From an uncultured Clostridia bacterium (GTDB lineage Bacteria; Bacillota; Clostridia; Oscillospirales; Ruminococcaceae), in the NCBI GenBank assembly GCA_945910815.1, contig CAMDZD010000002.1:116212-180211 (forward strand): 64,000 nt of DNA, in the 5' to 3' direction. The stretch's first letter is position 1. Each line of letters begins with the position of its first letter. Positions 46,156-55,426 of this stretch are shown here, piece after piece. The notes beneath the pieces were generated by a model. That model was not told where the DNA came from. It saw nothing but the letters and a program-made list of their open reading frames with translations, and ran no database searches. The position numbers were made by a program, and so were the translations under genes.

Positions 46156-46512
46156 ATGGATTGCTTATTCTGTAAAATTATAAACGGTGAAATTCCAAGC
46201 ACTAAGGTTTATGAAGATGATTATGTATACTGTTTCAAGGATATTGCCCCAATAACTCCGATTCATTATCTTGTAATTCCTAAGGAGCATATTTCAGGAG
46301 CTTCTGAAATTACTGCTGAAAATTCCGCAGTAGTCGCAAAGATATTCGAGGCTATTGCAAAAATAGCAAAAGCAGAGGGTATTTCTGACGGTTTCAGAGT
46401 AGTTACAAACTGCGGTGAAAATGCAGGTCAGACCGTTAATCACTTACACTTCCATTTGCTTGCAGGAGTTAAAATGGGCTGGGGTGCGGACGCTGTTCAG
46501 CCGATTGAATAA
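46156..46512 (+). CDS. HIT-family nucleotide-binding hydrolase
   Basis: A 118-residue histidine-triad protein: the N-terminal CLFCKIINGEIPS with two zinc-type Cys, and the HxHxH motif seen as NHLHFHLLAG near 97. HIT proteins of this PKCI-like group hydrolyse nucleoside phosphoramidates or dinucleotides. I start at 46156 (AGGAGATG site); a longer frame from 46054 would run through the palindromic element and is unlikely. Confidence 0.93.
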   Translation: MDCLFCKIINGEIPSTKVYEDDYVYCFKDIAPITPIHYLVIPKEHISGASEITAENSAVVAKIFEAIAKIAKAEGISDGFRVVTNCGENAGQTVNHLHFHLLAGVKMGWGADAVQPIE

Positions 46513-46570
46513 GGCTTATTTTACATTAATTGCACTGCTAATGATTTAAACATAAAAGGAGGCTAAAAAA

Positions 46571-47110
46571 ATGCCTGATACATATAAAATGACAATAGCG
46601 GGACTTGAAAGGGAACTTCCTATCTGTCCGCTTAATGATAAAATAGATATAGCTGCATTTATAATGTTTTCGGACGTGGAAATTACTGTTAAATCCGCTG
46701 AGGAACTTATTAAAAAATGCCCCGAATGTGATGTTATACTTACTGCCGAATCAAAGGGAATACCCCTTGCATATGAAATGTCAAGACAGCTTGGTATTCC
46801 TTACGTTGTAGCAAGAAAATCGGTCAAGCTTTATATGAAAGATGTTGTATCCGTTGAAGTAAAATCAATTACTACGGCAAACATTCAGACACTTTATCTT
46901 GACGGTTCAAAGGCTGATATGCTTAAAAATAAAAGAGTTCTGATTGTTGATGATGTCATCAGTACGGGAGAATCCCTCAAAGCTCTTGAAAAGCTTGTCG
47001 ATGCAGCAGGAGGCAAAGTCAATGCAAAATCAGCTGTTCTTGCAGAGGGTGACGCTTCCGAAAGAGACGATATTATATTCCTTGAAAAGCTCCCTCTGTT
47101 CTTCAAATGA
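46571..47110 (+). CDS. Adenine/xanthine-type phosphoribosyltransferase
   Basis: A 179-residue type I PRTase. The PRPP loop is VLIVDDVISTGES near 123-135; an earlier ILTAESKGIPLAYEM and VARKSVKLYM resemble adenine phosphoribosyltransferases and related regulators. It lacks extra domains. The exact base is not clear, so I give no symbol. An AAAGGAGG site precedes it and its stop overlaps the comEC start by four bases. Confidence 0.88.
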   Translation: MPDTYKMTIAGLERELPICPLNDKIDIAAFIMFSDVEITVKSAEELIKKCPECDVILTAESKGIPLAYEMSRQLGIPYVVARKSVKLYMKDVVSVEVKSITTANIQTLYLDGSKADMLKNKRVLIVDDVISTGESLKALEKLVDAAGGKVNAKSAVLAEGDASERDDIIFLEKLPLFFK

Positions 47111-49086
47111 AACGCCGATTAATTTACATATCCTTTTCGTATGCCCTGGGATTGCTTTTTGCATCAATATCGCTTGAAAAGTTCGGAATAACTGTTATTT
47201 TATCGGGATTTCTTGTGTTTTTCGCACTTTGCAAAGTTACAGACAAAAGCCTTAAAGAGGTTACTTTAATTATTGTGCCGTTTTTGATTGCATTCGGAAT
47301 TTACAGATTCTATAACTGCTATGTATATGAAACACTTATGAAATGCGATAATACTGACGGATATTTTTCGGGTGAAATTACTGATATTACTGATTATGCA
47401 CAGGATAATTCGGGATATATTCTTGACGGTACTATAAATAATACTATAAATGCAAGGATTATATGCTATAATACGTCATATAACTGCAAAACCGGTGACA
47501 CTATGTCATTTGAATGTACATTCAGCAGAATTGAAAGCGATTATCTTTTTGACAGTCACAATTATTACAAGCAGAAAAATATATATCTTTCTGCTGATGA
47601 TATAAAAAATCTTGAAATAACTGAAAGCAAAGGATTTTCACTTAGAAATACTCTTTATAATTACCGTGACAGAATGATTTCAAAATTCCGCCTTAATATG
47701 GACAGCGAAACAAGTGCATTTCTTTCTGCAATGGTTTTCGGAGATAAATCAGATATGGATGATTCTTCAAAAACTATGCTTTACCGTTCGGGAATAGGTC
47801 ACATTATGGCTGTATCGGGAATACATGTTTCAATATGTGCCGGATTTGTTATTCTTATACTAAAAAAGTTCCGTTTAAGTAAATTTGTTTCATTCGGAAT
47901 ACTTTGCATGTTTCTTGCAGTTATGGTAATTATTGCGGAATCTCCTGTATCAGCTGTACGAGCTTCAATAATGCTTGCTGTTCTTTACGGTGCGGAACTT
48001 TTTCATCGTGAAAACGATACTCTCAATACACTTGCATTAGCTGTACTGATTATATGCATTTCAAATCCTTTTGCAGTACACAATCAGGGATTTTTGCTTT
48101 CAGTAAGTGGTACTTACGGAATAGGCGTGCTTGCTCCGTATATGACAAAAAATATTGATTCTAAAATAATAAAAAGTCTGCTTAGTATGTTTTATGTTTC
48201 TGTATGCGTTATGCCTTTGAGTATACTTTATTTCGATGAAGTTTCAATAATATCTCCGTTGACAAATATTGTTTTCATACCTCTTTGCAGTATATCGCTG
48301 ATAATCGGATTGATTTTTGTAATGTCGGGCGGTCTTATAAATCTGCTGTTCATAGCAAAGTATCTCATAAGATTTATAATATTCACAGTTAAGCTCATGG
48401 GAGAAAATTCACTGATATATATAAGCGGAAATTCCGATACTGTTTTTACTGTTCTTATATCGCTTTTTATTGCGGGAGTATGCATGTATTTTATTTCAAA
48501 AAAGCGAAAGTATATTTATGCTGTAATATTATGCGGTGTAATTTTTATGTTCGGCTATAATCAGATTGTCAGTATAAGAAACAGGGATATTTTTGAAATA
48601 GCTTTTCTCGGAAAAAACAAAAATATCTGTGCCGTAATAAACTATAACGGAAATACTGATGTAATTGACCTTTCCGGTCACTATAAATCGCCCGAATACG
48701 TTAAAAAATACCTCTCACAAAATCATATTGAAAACATAAACAATCTGATTATTTCAAAAAATTATTCATCACTTTCATCGTCCTATCAGTCAGCACTTGA
48801 ACATTCTGATATTAAAAATATATACAACTGTTCCGGAAATGAAATTCAGATAAAATACAATAACTATACATTCAGCTGTAATGACGGTATTCTGACTGTC
48901 ATTTATGACAGGTATTCCGTATTTGTTTCGCCTTATGCATACAACGGTGAAACAGCGGATATTTTTATTTTTTACGGAAATCCAAAAAACAAAAATCTGC
49001 CCGAAAGGTTTATTGCTTACAATCAAAAATGCAATAATTTTTCAATAGATTTTCCCGAAAAATCTCTAAGAATAAGGAGACTTTAA
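47107..49086 (+). CDS. comEC: ComEC/Rec2-family competence protein with degenerate C-terminal domain
   Basis: A 659-residue DNA-uptake channel candidate. The N-terminal soluble OB-like region (about 70-190) follows two short helices; the Competence domain shows GIGHIMAVSGIHVSICAGF near 234 and SPVSAVRASIML near 279, with many membrane helices. The C-terminal part (about 495-650) looks like a shrunken metallo-beta-lactamase domain without the HxHxDH motif. DNA transport could persist without nuclease activity. It stands before holA, a common order in Firmicutes. Confidence 0.9.
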   Translation: MKRRLIYISFSYALGLLFASISLEKFGITVILSGFLVFFALCKVTDKSLKEVTLIIVPFLIAFGIYRFYNCYVYETLMKCDNTDGYFSGEITDITDYAQDNSGYILDGTINNTINARIICYNTSYNCKTGDTMSFECTFSRIESDYLFDSHNYYKQKNIYLSADDIKNLEITESKGFSLRNTLYNYRDRMISKFRLNMDSETSAFLSAMVFGDKSDMDDSSKTMLYRSGIGHIMAVSGIHVSICAGFVILILKKFRLSKFVSFGILCMFLAVMVIIAESPVSAVRASIMLAVLYGAELFHRENDTLNTLALAVLIICISNPFAVHNQGFLLSVSGTYGIGVLAPYMTKNIDSKIIKSLLSMFYVSVCVMPLSILYFDEVSIISPLTNIVFIPLCSISLIIGLIFVMSGGLINLLFIAKYLIRFIIFTVKLMGENSLIYISGNSDTVFTVLISLFIAGVCMYFISKKRKYIYAVILCGVIFMFGYNQIVSIRNRDIFEIAFLGKNKNICAVINYNGNTDVIDLSGHYKSPEYVKKYLSQNHIENINNLIISKNYSSLSSSYQSALEHSDIKNIYNCSGNEIQIKYNNYTFSCNDGILTVIYDRYSVFVSPYAYNGETADIFIFYGNPKNKNLPERFIAYNQKCNNFSIDFPEKSLRIRRL

Positions 49087-49087
49087 A

Positions 49088-50122
49088 ATGCCTAAAACTG
49101 ATGCGAAAAAAATTTTTTCACAGCTAAAAAACAATGAAATATATAATATATATTATATATACGGTCAGAATACTGTCGGAGTTGAGGGGCTTGTAAATGC
49201 AGTAATCAAAAAAACTACCGGTGATTACAGCGACTTTGCACTTACTAAATTTGACGGGAAATCCCTGAATGTCAGAGAGCTTTCAGACCAAGCCGAAATG
49301 TTCCCTATGCTTTCAGATTACAACTGCATACTTATAGACGATTTCAATGCTGATGAACAGAAGGAATCTGTATGCAAACCTCTTTTGGAATTTCTTAAGT
49401 CAGTTCCTCCGCAGACTGTTATAATATTCCGGATAACTTCAGCCGATATAAAAAAAGGCAAAAAAACAGTATCGCCCAAAAACAAAAAAATTACTGATAT
49501 TGCTGAAAAATACGGTATACTCTGCGAATGTGCAGTACCGTCAACGGCTGAACTTTCAAAATATATTATCTCCTCCGTACATAAAAACGGCTGTTCCATA
49601 TCTCCGAAATGTGCCGTTGAACTTGCCGAATACTGCCTCGGCGATACTCTGAGCATAAGCAACGAAATACAAAAGCTATGCTCATACGTTGGAAATGGCG
49701 AAATCACTTCCGATACTATAAAACTGCTTGTATACCGTCAGAGCGATACGGATATTTATAAGCTCGCAAATGCGGTATGCCGTTCCGACAGAAAATCTGC
49801 CTTTGAGGCTCTCGATGAACTTCTTGCACAGAAAACTGAAAGAGTAAAAATACTTTTTGCTGTTTCAAGTTCGTTTATGGATATGTACAGGGCGAAAATT
49901 GCTATACAGCAGGGTAAACAAATAAGCCAGACTGCACAGGATTTTTCATATCAATGGGAATTTGTACTCAAAAATGCATTCAGGGACTGTTCAAAAATAT
50001 CGCTTTCAAAGCTCAGAAAATGCCTTTCAATACTCCGCGACACCGCTTTAATGCTTAATTCCTCATCGGGAAATGAAAGAGTCATTATGGAAGAAACCAT
50101 AGCAAAAATGCTGATACTCTGA
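49088..50122 (+). CDS. holA: DNA polymerase III delta subunit
   Basis: A 344-residue clamp-loader subunit with an AAA+-like fold without catalytic motifs: YYIYGQNTVGVEGLV near 20, the region ILIDDFNADEQKE near 80, and a helical C-terminal domain. Length and context directly after comEC agree with Firmicutes HolA. Confidence 0.92.
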   Translation: MPKTDAKKIFSQLKNNEIYNIYYIYGQNTVGVEGLVNAVIKKTTGDYSDFALTKFDGKSLNVRELSDQAEMFPMLSDYNCILIDDFNADEQKESVCKPLLEFLKSVPPQTVIIFRITSADIKKGKKTVSPKNKKITDIAEKYGILCECAVPSTAELSKYIISSVHKNGCSISPKCAVELAEYCLGDTLSISNEIQKLCSYVGNGEITSDTIKLLVYRQSDTDIYKLANAVCRSDRKSAFEALDELLAQKTERVKILFAVSSSFMDMYRAKIAIQQGKQISQTAQDFSYQWEFVLKNAFRDCSKISLSKLRKCLSILRDTALMLNSSSGNERVIMEETIAKMLIL

Positions 50123-50144
50123 TTGAATGAGGTGATTTTTTTCT

Positions 50145-50732
50145 ATGATAAAAATTAAAGAAGCTGTAATAGTTGAGGGAAAATATGACAAAATAAAGCT
50201 TTCTTCCATAATTGATACTGTTATAATTACGACTGAGGGATTCCGTATATTCAAGAATCCGGAAAAATTATCATTAATCAGATACTATGCGGAAAAAACA
50301 GGAATAGTAATTCTGACCGATTCCGATAGTGCAGGATTCAAAATAAGAGGATTTCTGAAAGGTGCTGTAAACAAGGGAAAAATTACCAACGTATATATTC
50401 CCGATATTTTCGGAAAGGAAAAACGCAAGGAAAAGCCTTCCGCAGAGGGTAAGCTCGGAGTTGAGGGCATACCTGTAAATATTATTGCTGATGCTTTCAG
50501 AAAAGCCGGTATTTCATCATCGGAGGAATCATCTGAACATGATATTACAAGCGTTACTTTCTTTGAACTTGGTCTTTCCGGAAAGCCTGACAGCAAAGCT
50601 ATGAGAACCAGACTTCAGAAATTTCTCGGACTTCCGGAGCTTATGTCATCATCTTCACTTATGGAAATTCTTAATACTATGTATACTGCTGATGAGCTTA
50701 AGGAAATTATAAAACAGTCAGAGGTGATTTAA
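50145..50732 (+). CDS. rnmV: RNase M5-like TOPRIM protein
   Basis: A 195-residue protein. The TOPRIM domain shows IVEGKYDKIKL near 9-19 (catalytic Glu) and ILTDSDSAGFKIR near 56-68 (acidic DxD). The C-terminal DUF4093-type part has HDITSVTFFELGLSG. RNase M5 trims 5S rRNA; RnmV usually is near rsmA and here is after holA, so the name rests on domain content. Its TAA shares a base with the next ATG. Confidence 0.85.
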   Translation: MIKIKEAVIVEGKYDKIKLSSIIDTVIITTEGFRIFKNPEKLSLIRYYAEKTGIVILTDSDSAGFKIRGFLKGAVNKGKITNVYIPDIFGKEKRKEKPSAEGKLGVEGIPVNIIADAFRKAGISSSEESSEHDITSVTFFELGLSGKPDSKAMRTRLQKFLGLPELMSSSSLMEILNTMYTADELKEIIKQSEVI

Positions 50733-52066
50733 TGGAATTCAGTTCTGTTTTTTTTATAATATTTTTTCTTCCCGTATCAGTTATAATATATTATCTCACT
50801 CCTGCAAAATACAAGTCGCATGTACTTCTCGGAATAAGCTCCGTTTACTGCGGAATGATAAGCATATATCTTTTAATTCTTGTTTATATCCTGATAACTG
50901 CAAACTATTTTATTGCACTCCGTATTGAGAAAAGTTCCGGACGGATTTTATATATACTTTCGCTTTTACTTAATATAATTCTTCTTTTAGCTCTGAAAAC
51001 AAAGCCTGTTCTTTCAGCTGTAATGCCGATGTATTCGCAGAATATATTTCTGCCGGTATGCGTATCGTTTTTTATGCTTGAATTTATCGGCTATATAACA
51101 GATGTCAGAAAAGAAAAGATATTTGCAGAAAAGAATTATCTTTCATTTGCACTCTATATACTTTTCTTTCCGAGATTTATAATGGGTGCTGTAATCCCCT
51201 ATCAGGATTTCTATATATTTTCAAAACATTCAAGAATAAATCTCTCCATACTCGGCAGAGGCATTATAACATTTATAAAAGGTCTTTCAAAGAATATCAT
51301 AATAGGCGGTTATTTATATCCGCTGTGGAATACAGTAAAAAATATTGAACCCGATAAGCTTTCCGCACTCTCTGCACTTCTTGGAATATCCGCATTTATT
51401 TTCAGCTTTTACTTCTGCCTTTCAGGAATACTCGATATGTCTGCCGGAATATCATGCTGTTTCGGATACAAGCTCCCGTCCGATTTTGACCACCCGTTTT
51501 TTACTTCCGGATTATCTGACTTTCTTTCAAGATGGCATATAAATACGGTCAAATGGTTCAGAGAATATGTATTCAACCCTCTTAGAAAAATTTCCGGAAC
51601 TCTTGCATCAGTTTCCGCATGGGTTTTAATAGGCTTATGGTATGAGCTTTCATGGAATAAACTCATATGGGGACTTATACTGGGACTTGCTCTTTCCTTT
51701 GAAAGATTTACAAAGTGCAGAAATATAATATATACTTTTGTAATATCTCTAATAAGCTGGATTTTCTTTTCACAGTCATCAGTTAAAGATTCTTTAATAT
51801 TTATAAAAGCTCTGCTCGGAGGAAATCATGGCTTTGCAGATTCACTTTCATTCTATCTTCTCAAATCATATATAGTAATTCTTCTTATTGCGATATATAT
51901 TTCAACAGACCTTTTTAAAAATCTTACTGAAAAAATCAAAGACAATGAATACCTTTCAGTTCCCGTCGGAGCTGTTATGCCCTTTGCTGATATTATTCTG
52001 CTTGTCATAAGCATTTCGGCAATAGTATCGGGCGGAAGTCATTCACTTTCTTCAATGTTCGGATAG
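50732..52066 (+). CDS. MBOAT-family O-acyltransferase (AlgI/DltB-like)
   Basis: A 444-residue polytopic membrane protein. The active-site His is in SDFLSRWHINTVKWFREYVFNPL near 262-284, followed by LIGLWYELSWNKLIWG where the second conserved His is usually seen in LWHG; here the position is Tyr-Glu. It probably moves an acetyl group to an exported glycan together with the next gene. The AlgI-type signature SFYLFQ-like region is reduced. Confidence 0.85.
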   Translation: MEFSSVFFIIFFLPVSVIIYYLTPAKYKSHVLLGISSVYCGMISIYLLILVYILITANYFIALRIEKSSGRILYILSLLLNIILLLALKTKPVLSAVMPMYSQNIFLPVCVSFFMLEFIGYITDVRKEKIFAEKNYLSFALYILFFPRFIMGAVIPYQDFYIFSKHSRINLSILGRGIITFIKGLSKNIIIGGYLYPLWNTVKNIEPDKLSALSALLGISAFIFSFYFCLSGILDMSAGISCCFGYKLPSDFDHPFFTSGLSDFLSRWHINTVKWFREYVFNPLRKISGTLASVSAWVLIGLWYELSWNKLIWGLILGLALSFERFTKCRNIIYTFVISLISWIFFSQSSVKDSLIFIKALLGGNHGFADSLSFYLLKSYIVILLIAIYISTDLFKNLTEKIKDNEYLSVPVGAVMPFADIILLVISISAIVSGGSHSLSSMFG

Positions 52067-52068
52067 GA

Positions 52069-53205
52069 GTGAAAAATATGAAAGAATTCAGAAAAAAATT
52101 TTCAGCAGTCCTTGTAATGTTTCTGCTGATTTTTATGCTTTTGTATACGCTTTTCCGTGAAAAGGGTGAAATATCGTTTCAGGAGAACCGTTCTCTTGCA
52201 CAGTTTCCGAAATTCAATATTTCGGAGATTTTAAACGGAAAATATTCGCTTGATATTATTGATTTTTTTTCAGACCAGATTGCCGGCAGAAGCAAGTTTA
52301 TGAAAATATATTCCGATATATCTGCCGGAAATATCGAAAGTAAGGTTAACGGCGTATTCGTAAGCGACAATATGCTTTTGAACGGAAATATAAATACATC
52401 TGATATAAGCGATACCGTTGCGGAAAAAATAAATGGCTTTGCGGAAAAATATAACTCCTCTTTTTATTTTATAGCTGTACCTTCATCAGACGGAATTTAC
52501 AGCAATCTTCTGCCCGAATATATTCCCCCTGACTTCCAGTCAGAACAGATTCAGAATTTCTATAATAAACTGAATCCCGAAATCCGTAAAATAAATGCTT
52601 TCAATATTCTTAAAAATTTCAGCGATGATTACATATATTACAGAACTGATACAAAATGGACGGCATACGGTGCTTACTGTGTCTACCGTACGGCAATACA
52701 AAAACTTGGATTTATTCCTGTTGCATACGATAAATTTACAATAGAACATATCACTTCTGAATTTAAGGGAAATCTTTATAACAGAACTCTTTACGAAATG
52801 CCGAAAAATGACTTTATTGACCTCTATTACAGCGACAGCATTAACATACAGAGCATTACGGCATATAATCAGAATTTAAGTGAATCGCTCCGTGTTCTGT
52901 ATGACAAATCATTTCTTAATTCAAAATATATGTATGATATATATCTTGGGGAAAATGTTCCCGCACTCAAAATTAAAACAGGAGTAAACAATAATAAAAA
53001 GCTTATGGTCATAAAGGATAGTTATGCAGACTGCTTTATTCCATTTCTTACTCAGCATTACAGCGAGATTACTGTAATATCCGTTGATTTTCCCGATTTC
53101 AGATTTACCGATTATTTCAATATAAACGGCTATGAACAGATAATATTTGTATGTGGTGTTGAAAATCTTCTGAAACCCGATATTATGAATATACTTGCCC
53201 ATTAA
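52069..53205 (+). CDS. AlgX/AlgJ-like (DHHW) acetylation protein
   Basis: A 378-residue protein anchored by an N-terminal helix (about 12-30) with an SGNH-hydrolase-like extracytoplasmic domain. The conserved motif usually DHHW or DTHW reads DTKW (YYRTDTKWTAYGAY near 190-204), so the catalytic His is Lys. The Ser block KDSYADCF near 316 is kept. It forms a pair with the preceding MBOAT gene, two bases apart, as in polysaccharide O-acetylation systems. Confidence 0.82.
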   Translation: MKNMKEFRKKFSAVLVMFLLIFMLLYTLFREKGEISFQENRSLAQFPKFNISEILNGKYSLDIIDFFSDQIAGRSKFMKIYSDISAGNIESKVNGVFVSDNMLLNGNINTSDISDTVAEKINGFAEKYNSSFYFIAVPSSDGIYSNLLPEYIPPDFQSEQIQNFYNKLNPEIRKINAFNILKNFSDDYIYYRTDTKWTAYGAYCVYRTAIQKLGFIPVAYDKFTIEHITSEFKGNLYNRTLYEMPKNDFIDLYYSDSINIQSITAYNQNLSESLRVLYDKSFLNSKYMYDIYLGENVPALKIKTGVNNNKKLMVIKDSYADCFIPFLTQHYSEITVISVDFPDFRFTDYFNINGYEQIIFVCGVENLLKPDIMNILAH

Positions 53206-53224
53206 AAAGTTTTTTTGTATCAGG

Positions 53225-53253
53225 TTGACTTTCCATAAAAAATATATTAAAAT
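53225..53253 (+). promoter_or_regulatory. Promoter before the DacF-type gene
   Basis: TTGACT (53225-53230), 17-base spacer and TAAAAT (53248-53253). Confidence 0.6.
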
Positions 53254-53304
53254 ATAATATAGCCTGATTTTTTAGATTACTATGAAAGGATTGCCCTGTC
53301 TGAA

Positions 53305-54369
53305 ATGGAAAAGAAAAAAAGAAAAAAAGGCAGATTGAAAGTTAAAAATATATTCTTTACTCTTTTAATACTTGGACTTATAATATGGATTTTATGCGAT
53401 TCCTGCAATAAAAAAGTTCCGGCAGACAATAATATGACTGTTCAGAAATCAGTCGTTCAGCAGACTGCAACATCTGCGGTCACTGAATCTGCAATAATTA
53501 CAACTACTACAACAGTAACAGAACCGCCTGTTAAAACAGAATATCCCTCACTTTCGGCAAGTGCAGTGCAGTTTGATGAAAATATTATCACTTCTCCATA
53601 TGGTATTCTTATCGACAACAGCACCAATGAAATAATTGCATATAAAAATTATGATGCAAAAATATATCCGGCATCTCTTACAAAAATAATGACACTGATA
53701 GTCGCTGTTGAAAATGTAAAGGATTTCAATGATACACAGCTTATAACTGCTGATATGATTGACCCTATGATTGAACAGGATGCCACAAGAGCCGGATTTA
53801 CAGCAGGCGAAACTCCGACTATTACCGATTTGCTTTATGGTCTTATTCTGCCCTCCGGAGCTGATGCAAGCATAGCCCTTGCACAGTATGTTGCAGGTTC
53901 GGAACAGGCTTTCGTTGATATGATGAATCAGAAATGCTCTGAACTCGGTCTGAAATCAACTCACTTTACAAACTGCATAGGACTTCATCACCCAAGCCAT
54001 TACAGTACTGTTCAGGATATGGCAATTATACTCCGATATGCCGTTCAGAATGATTTGTGCCGTGAAATACTCTCAACATATCAGTACACAATAGCTCCGA
54101 CAGAATACAATCCCGAAGGAATTACTCTTACAAGCACTATGTTCCAGCGTATGTCAGGCGATGAAATGACCGGAGTCACCGTATTGGGCGGAAAAACCGG
54201 CTACACTGACGAAGCAGGTCAATGCCTTGCAAGCTTTTCTGAAATCAACGGAAAAGAATATATTATGGTTATGGCGGATAATCCGTCAAAATGGTATGTA
54301 ATTTACGATACACTAAGTGCTTACAGTATATATGGTTACGGCGGTGAAGCATATATTCCTCCGCAATAA
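53305..54369 (+). CDS. D-alanyl-D-alanine carboxypeptidase (S11, DacF-like)
   Basis: A 354-residue penicillin-binding carboxypeptidase. N-terminal basic stretch and membrane anchor (about 16-34), a Thr-rich linker, then the S11 domain: SLTK active Ser near 131, the SxN motif reads SGA (LPSGADAS near 193) and KTG is GGKTGYTDEAG near 296. The substitution in SxN is unusual for the family. The C-terminal domain of DacA is missing. The GAAAGGA site lies 14 bases before the ATG, longer than normal. Confidence 0.88.
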   Translation: MEKKKRKKGRLKVKNIFFTLLILGLIIWILCDSCNKKVPADNNMTVQKSVVQQTATSAVTESAIITTTTTVTEPPVKTEYPSLSASAVQFDENIITSPYGILIDNSTNEIIAYKNYDAKIYPASLTKIMTLIVAVENVKDFNDTQLITADMIDPMIEQDATRAGFTAGETPTITDLLYGLILPSGADASIALAQYVAGSEQAFVDMMNQKCSELGLKSTHFTNCIGLHHPSHYSTVQDMAIILRYAVQNDLCREILSTYQYTIAPTEYNPEGITLTSTMFQRMSGDEMTGVTVLGGKTGYTDEAGQCLASFSEINGKEYIMVMADNPSKWYVIYDTLSAYSIYGYGGEAYIPPQ

Positions 54370-54385
54370 TAAGGAAGATAATAAT

Positions 54386-55426
54386 ATGAAAAAGATAACA
54401 CAAATAACAAAATCAACCGAGAACTTTTTTGTAAAAAACAAGAAAATTTTTTGCAGAATATCAATATATGCTCTGGCTGTTGTTTTAATATTAGTATCGG
54501 ATTCCATAAAAAGAAAAGTAACATCAGATAAGCTCGTTCTCCAGAAAAATATTATCGGAAGTTTTAAAAATTCCTCCGGTACTGATGATACAACAACAGA
54601 AAATATTCCTCAGCAGACCACTGATATTCCCGATTCTCCGCCCCCAGAAAATACAGACGTAAAAATTTCCGGATTTAATGATATTTCACTTGTGGATTCC
54701 GAAAATATCGGAAAAGGTTCACTTGCAGTAATAAATTCACAGTATGCCCCCGAAAATTTCTATACAGGTCTTTATTCTGTCGAATCAGATAATGAAATAT
54801 ATTTTCAGAATTCTCCCTCGCTTATTTCCGAAAACGTTCTCCCTCACTTAAAAGATATGATTAATGATTATAGATATAATACTCAAAAGGATAATATAAT
54901 TATATACAATACAACTGATGAATACAATGAGGATTCTCTTTATACTGAAAATTATCCCGAAGCAGTTTCCGGATATTCTTTCGATATTGCAATAAATTCC
55001 TCATACGATGAAACTATTGAATATGATGGTATGGACACTGAAGGCTGGATTTCAGAAAACTGTCAGAATTATGGCTTTGTTACAAGATACCCACAGGATA
55101 AGGAAGATATAACAGGTGTTGAATACTCCCCGTATCATTTCCGATATGTCGGTATTCCGCATGCTGTTATAATGAAAGAAAAAAATCTCTGTCTCGAAGA
55201 ATATACGGAATACATAAAGGAATTTACTTTTGATAATCCGCTTGAGTATACTTTAAATGATACGCAGTATTTTATATACTATTCAAAGGCAACTGTTCCC
55301 TCCACAACGGTATATATTCCCGAAAACTGCGAAAGCTATGATATTTCCGGAAACAATTATGACGGCTATATTATATCATACTGTTCCGGAACTTCTTCTG
55401 CCACTGAAATTCCAGAGGAGAATTAA
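54386..55426 (+). CDS. Degenerate VanY-like (M15B) membrane-anchored protein
   Basis: A 346-residue protein with one N-terminal membrane helix (about 25-41), a Thr/Pro-rich linker, and a VanY-type D,D-carboxypeptidase-like domain. The later motif YGFVTRYPQDKEDITGVEYSP and YHFRYVGIPHA (zinc His) is clear near 232-263. The first zinc motif, normally SxHxxGLAxD, reads AVSGYSFDIA: the His is lost, the Asp kept. It should thus not be a normal zinc peptidase. The ATG at 54386 has an AAGGAAG site. It overlaps the convergent ylbJ by 51 bases. Confidence 0.75.
   Translation: MKKITQITKSTENFFVKNKKIFCRISIYALAVVLILVSDSIKRKVTSDKLVLQKNIIGSFKNSSGTDDTTTENIPQQTTDIPDSPPPENTDVKISGFNDISLVDSENIGKGSLAVINSQYAPENFYTGLYSVESDNEIYFQNSPSLISENVLPHLKDMINDYRYNTQKDNIIIYNTTDEYNEDSLYTENYPEAVSGYSFDIAINSSYDETIEYDGMDTEGWISENCQNYGFVTRYPQDKEDITGVEYSPYHFRYVGIPHAVIMKEKNLCLEEYTEYIKEFTFDNPLEYTLNDTQYFIYYSKATVPSTTVYIPENCESYDISGNNYDGYIISYCSGTSSATEIPEEN

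Noticed and set aside
53282..53338. Short ORF MKGLPCLKWKRKK overlapping the DacF start
   Set aside because: It lacks a ribosome site and stops within 20 codons; the S11 frame from 53305 is clearly the gene.
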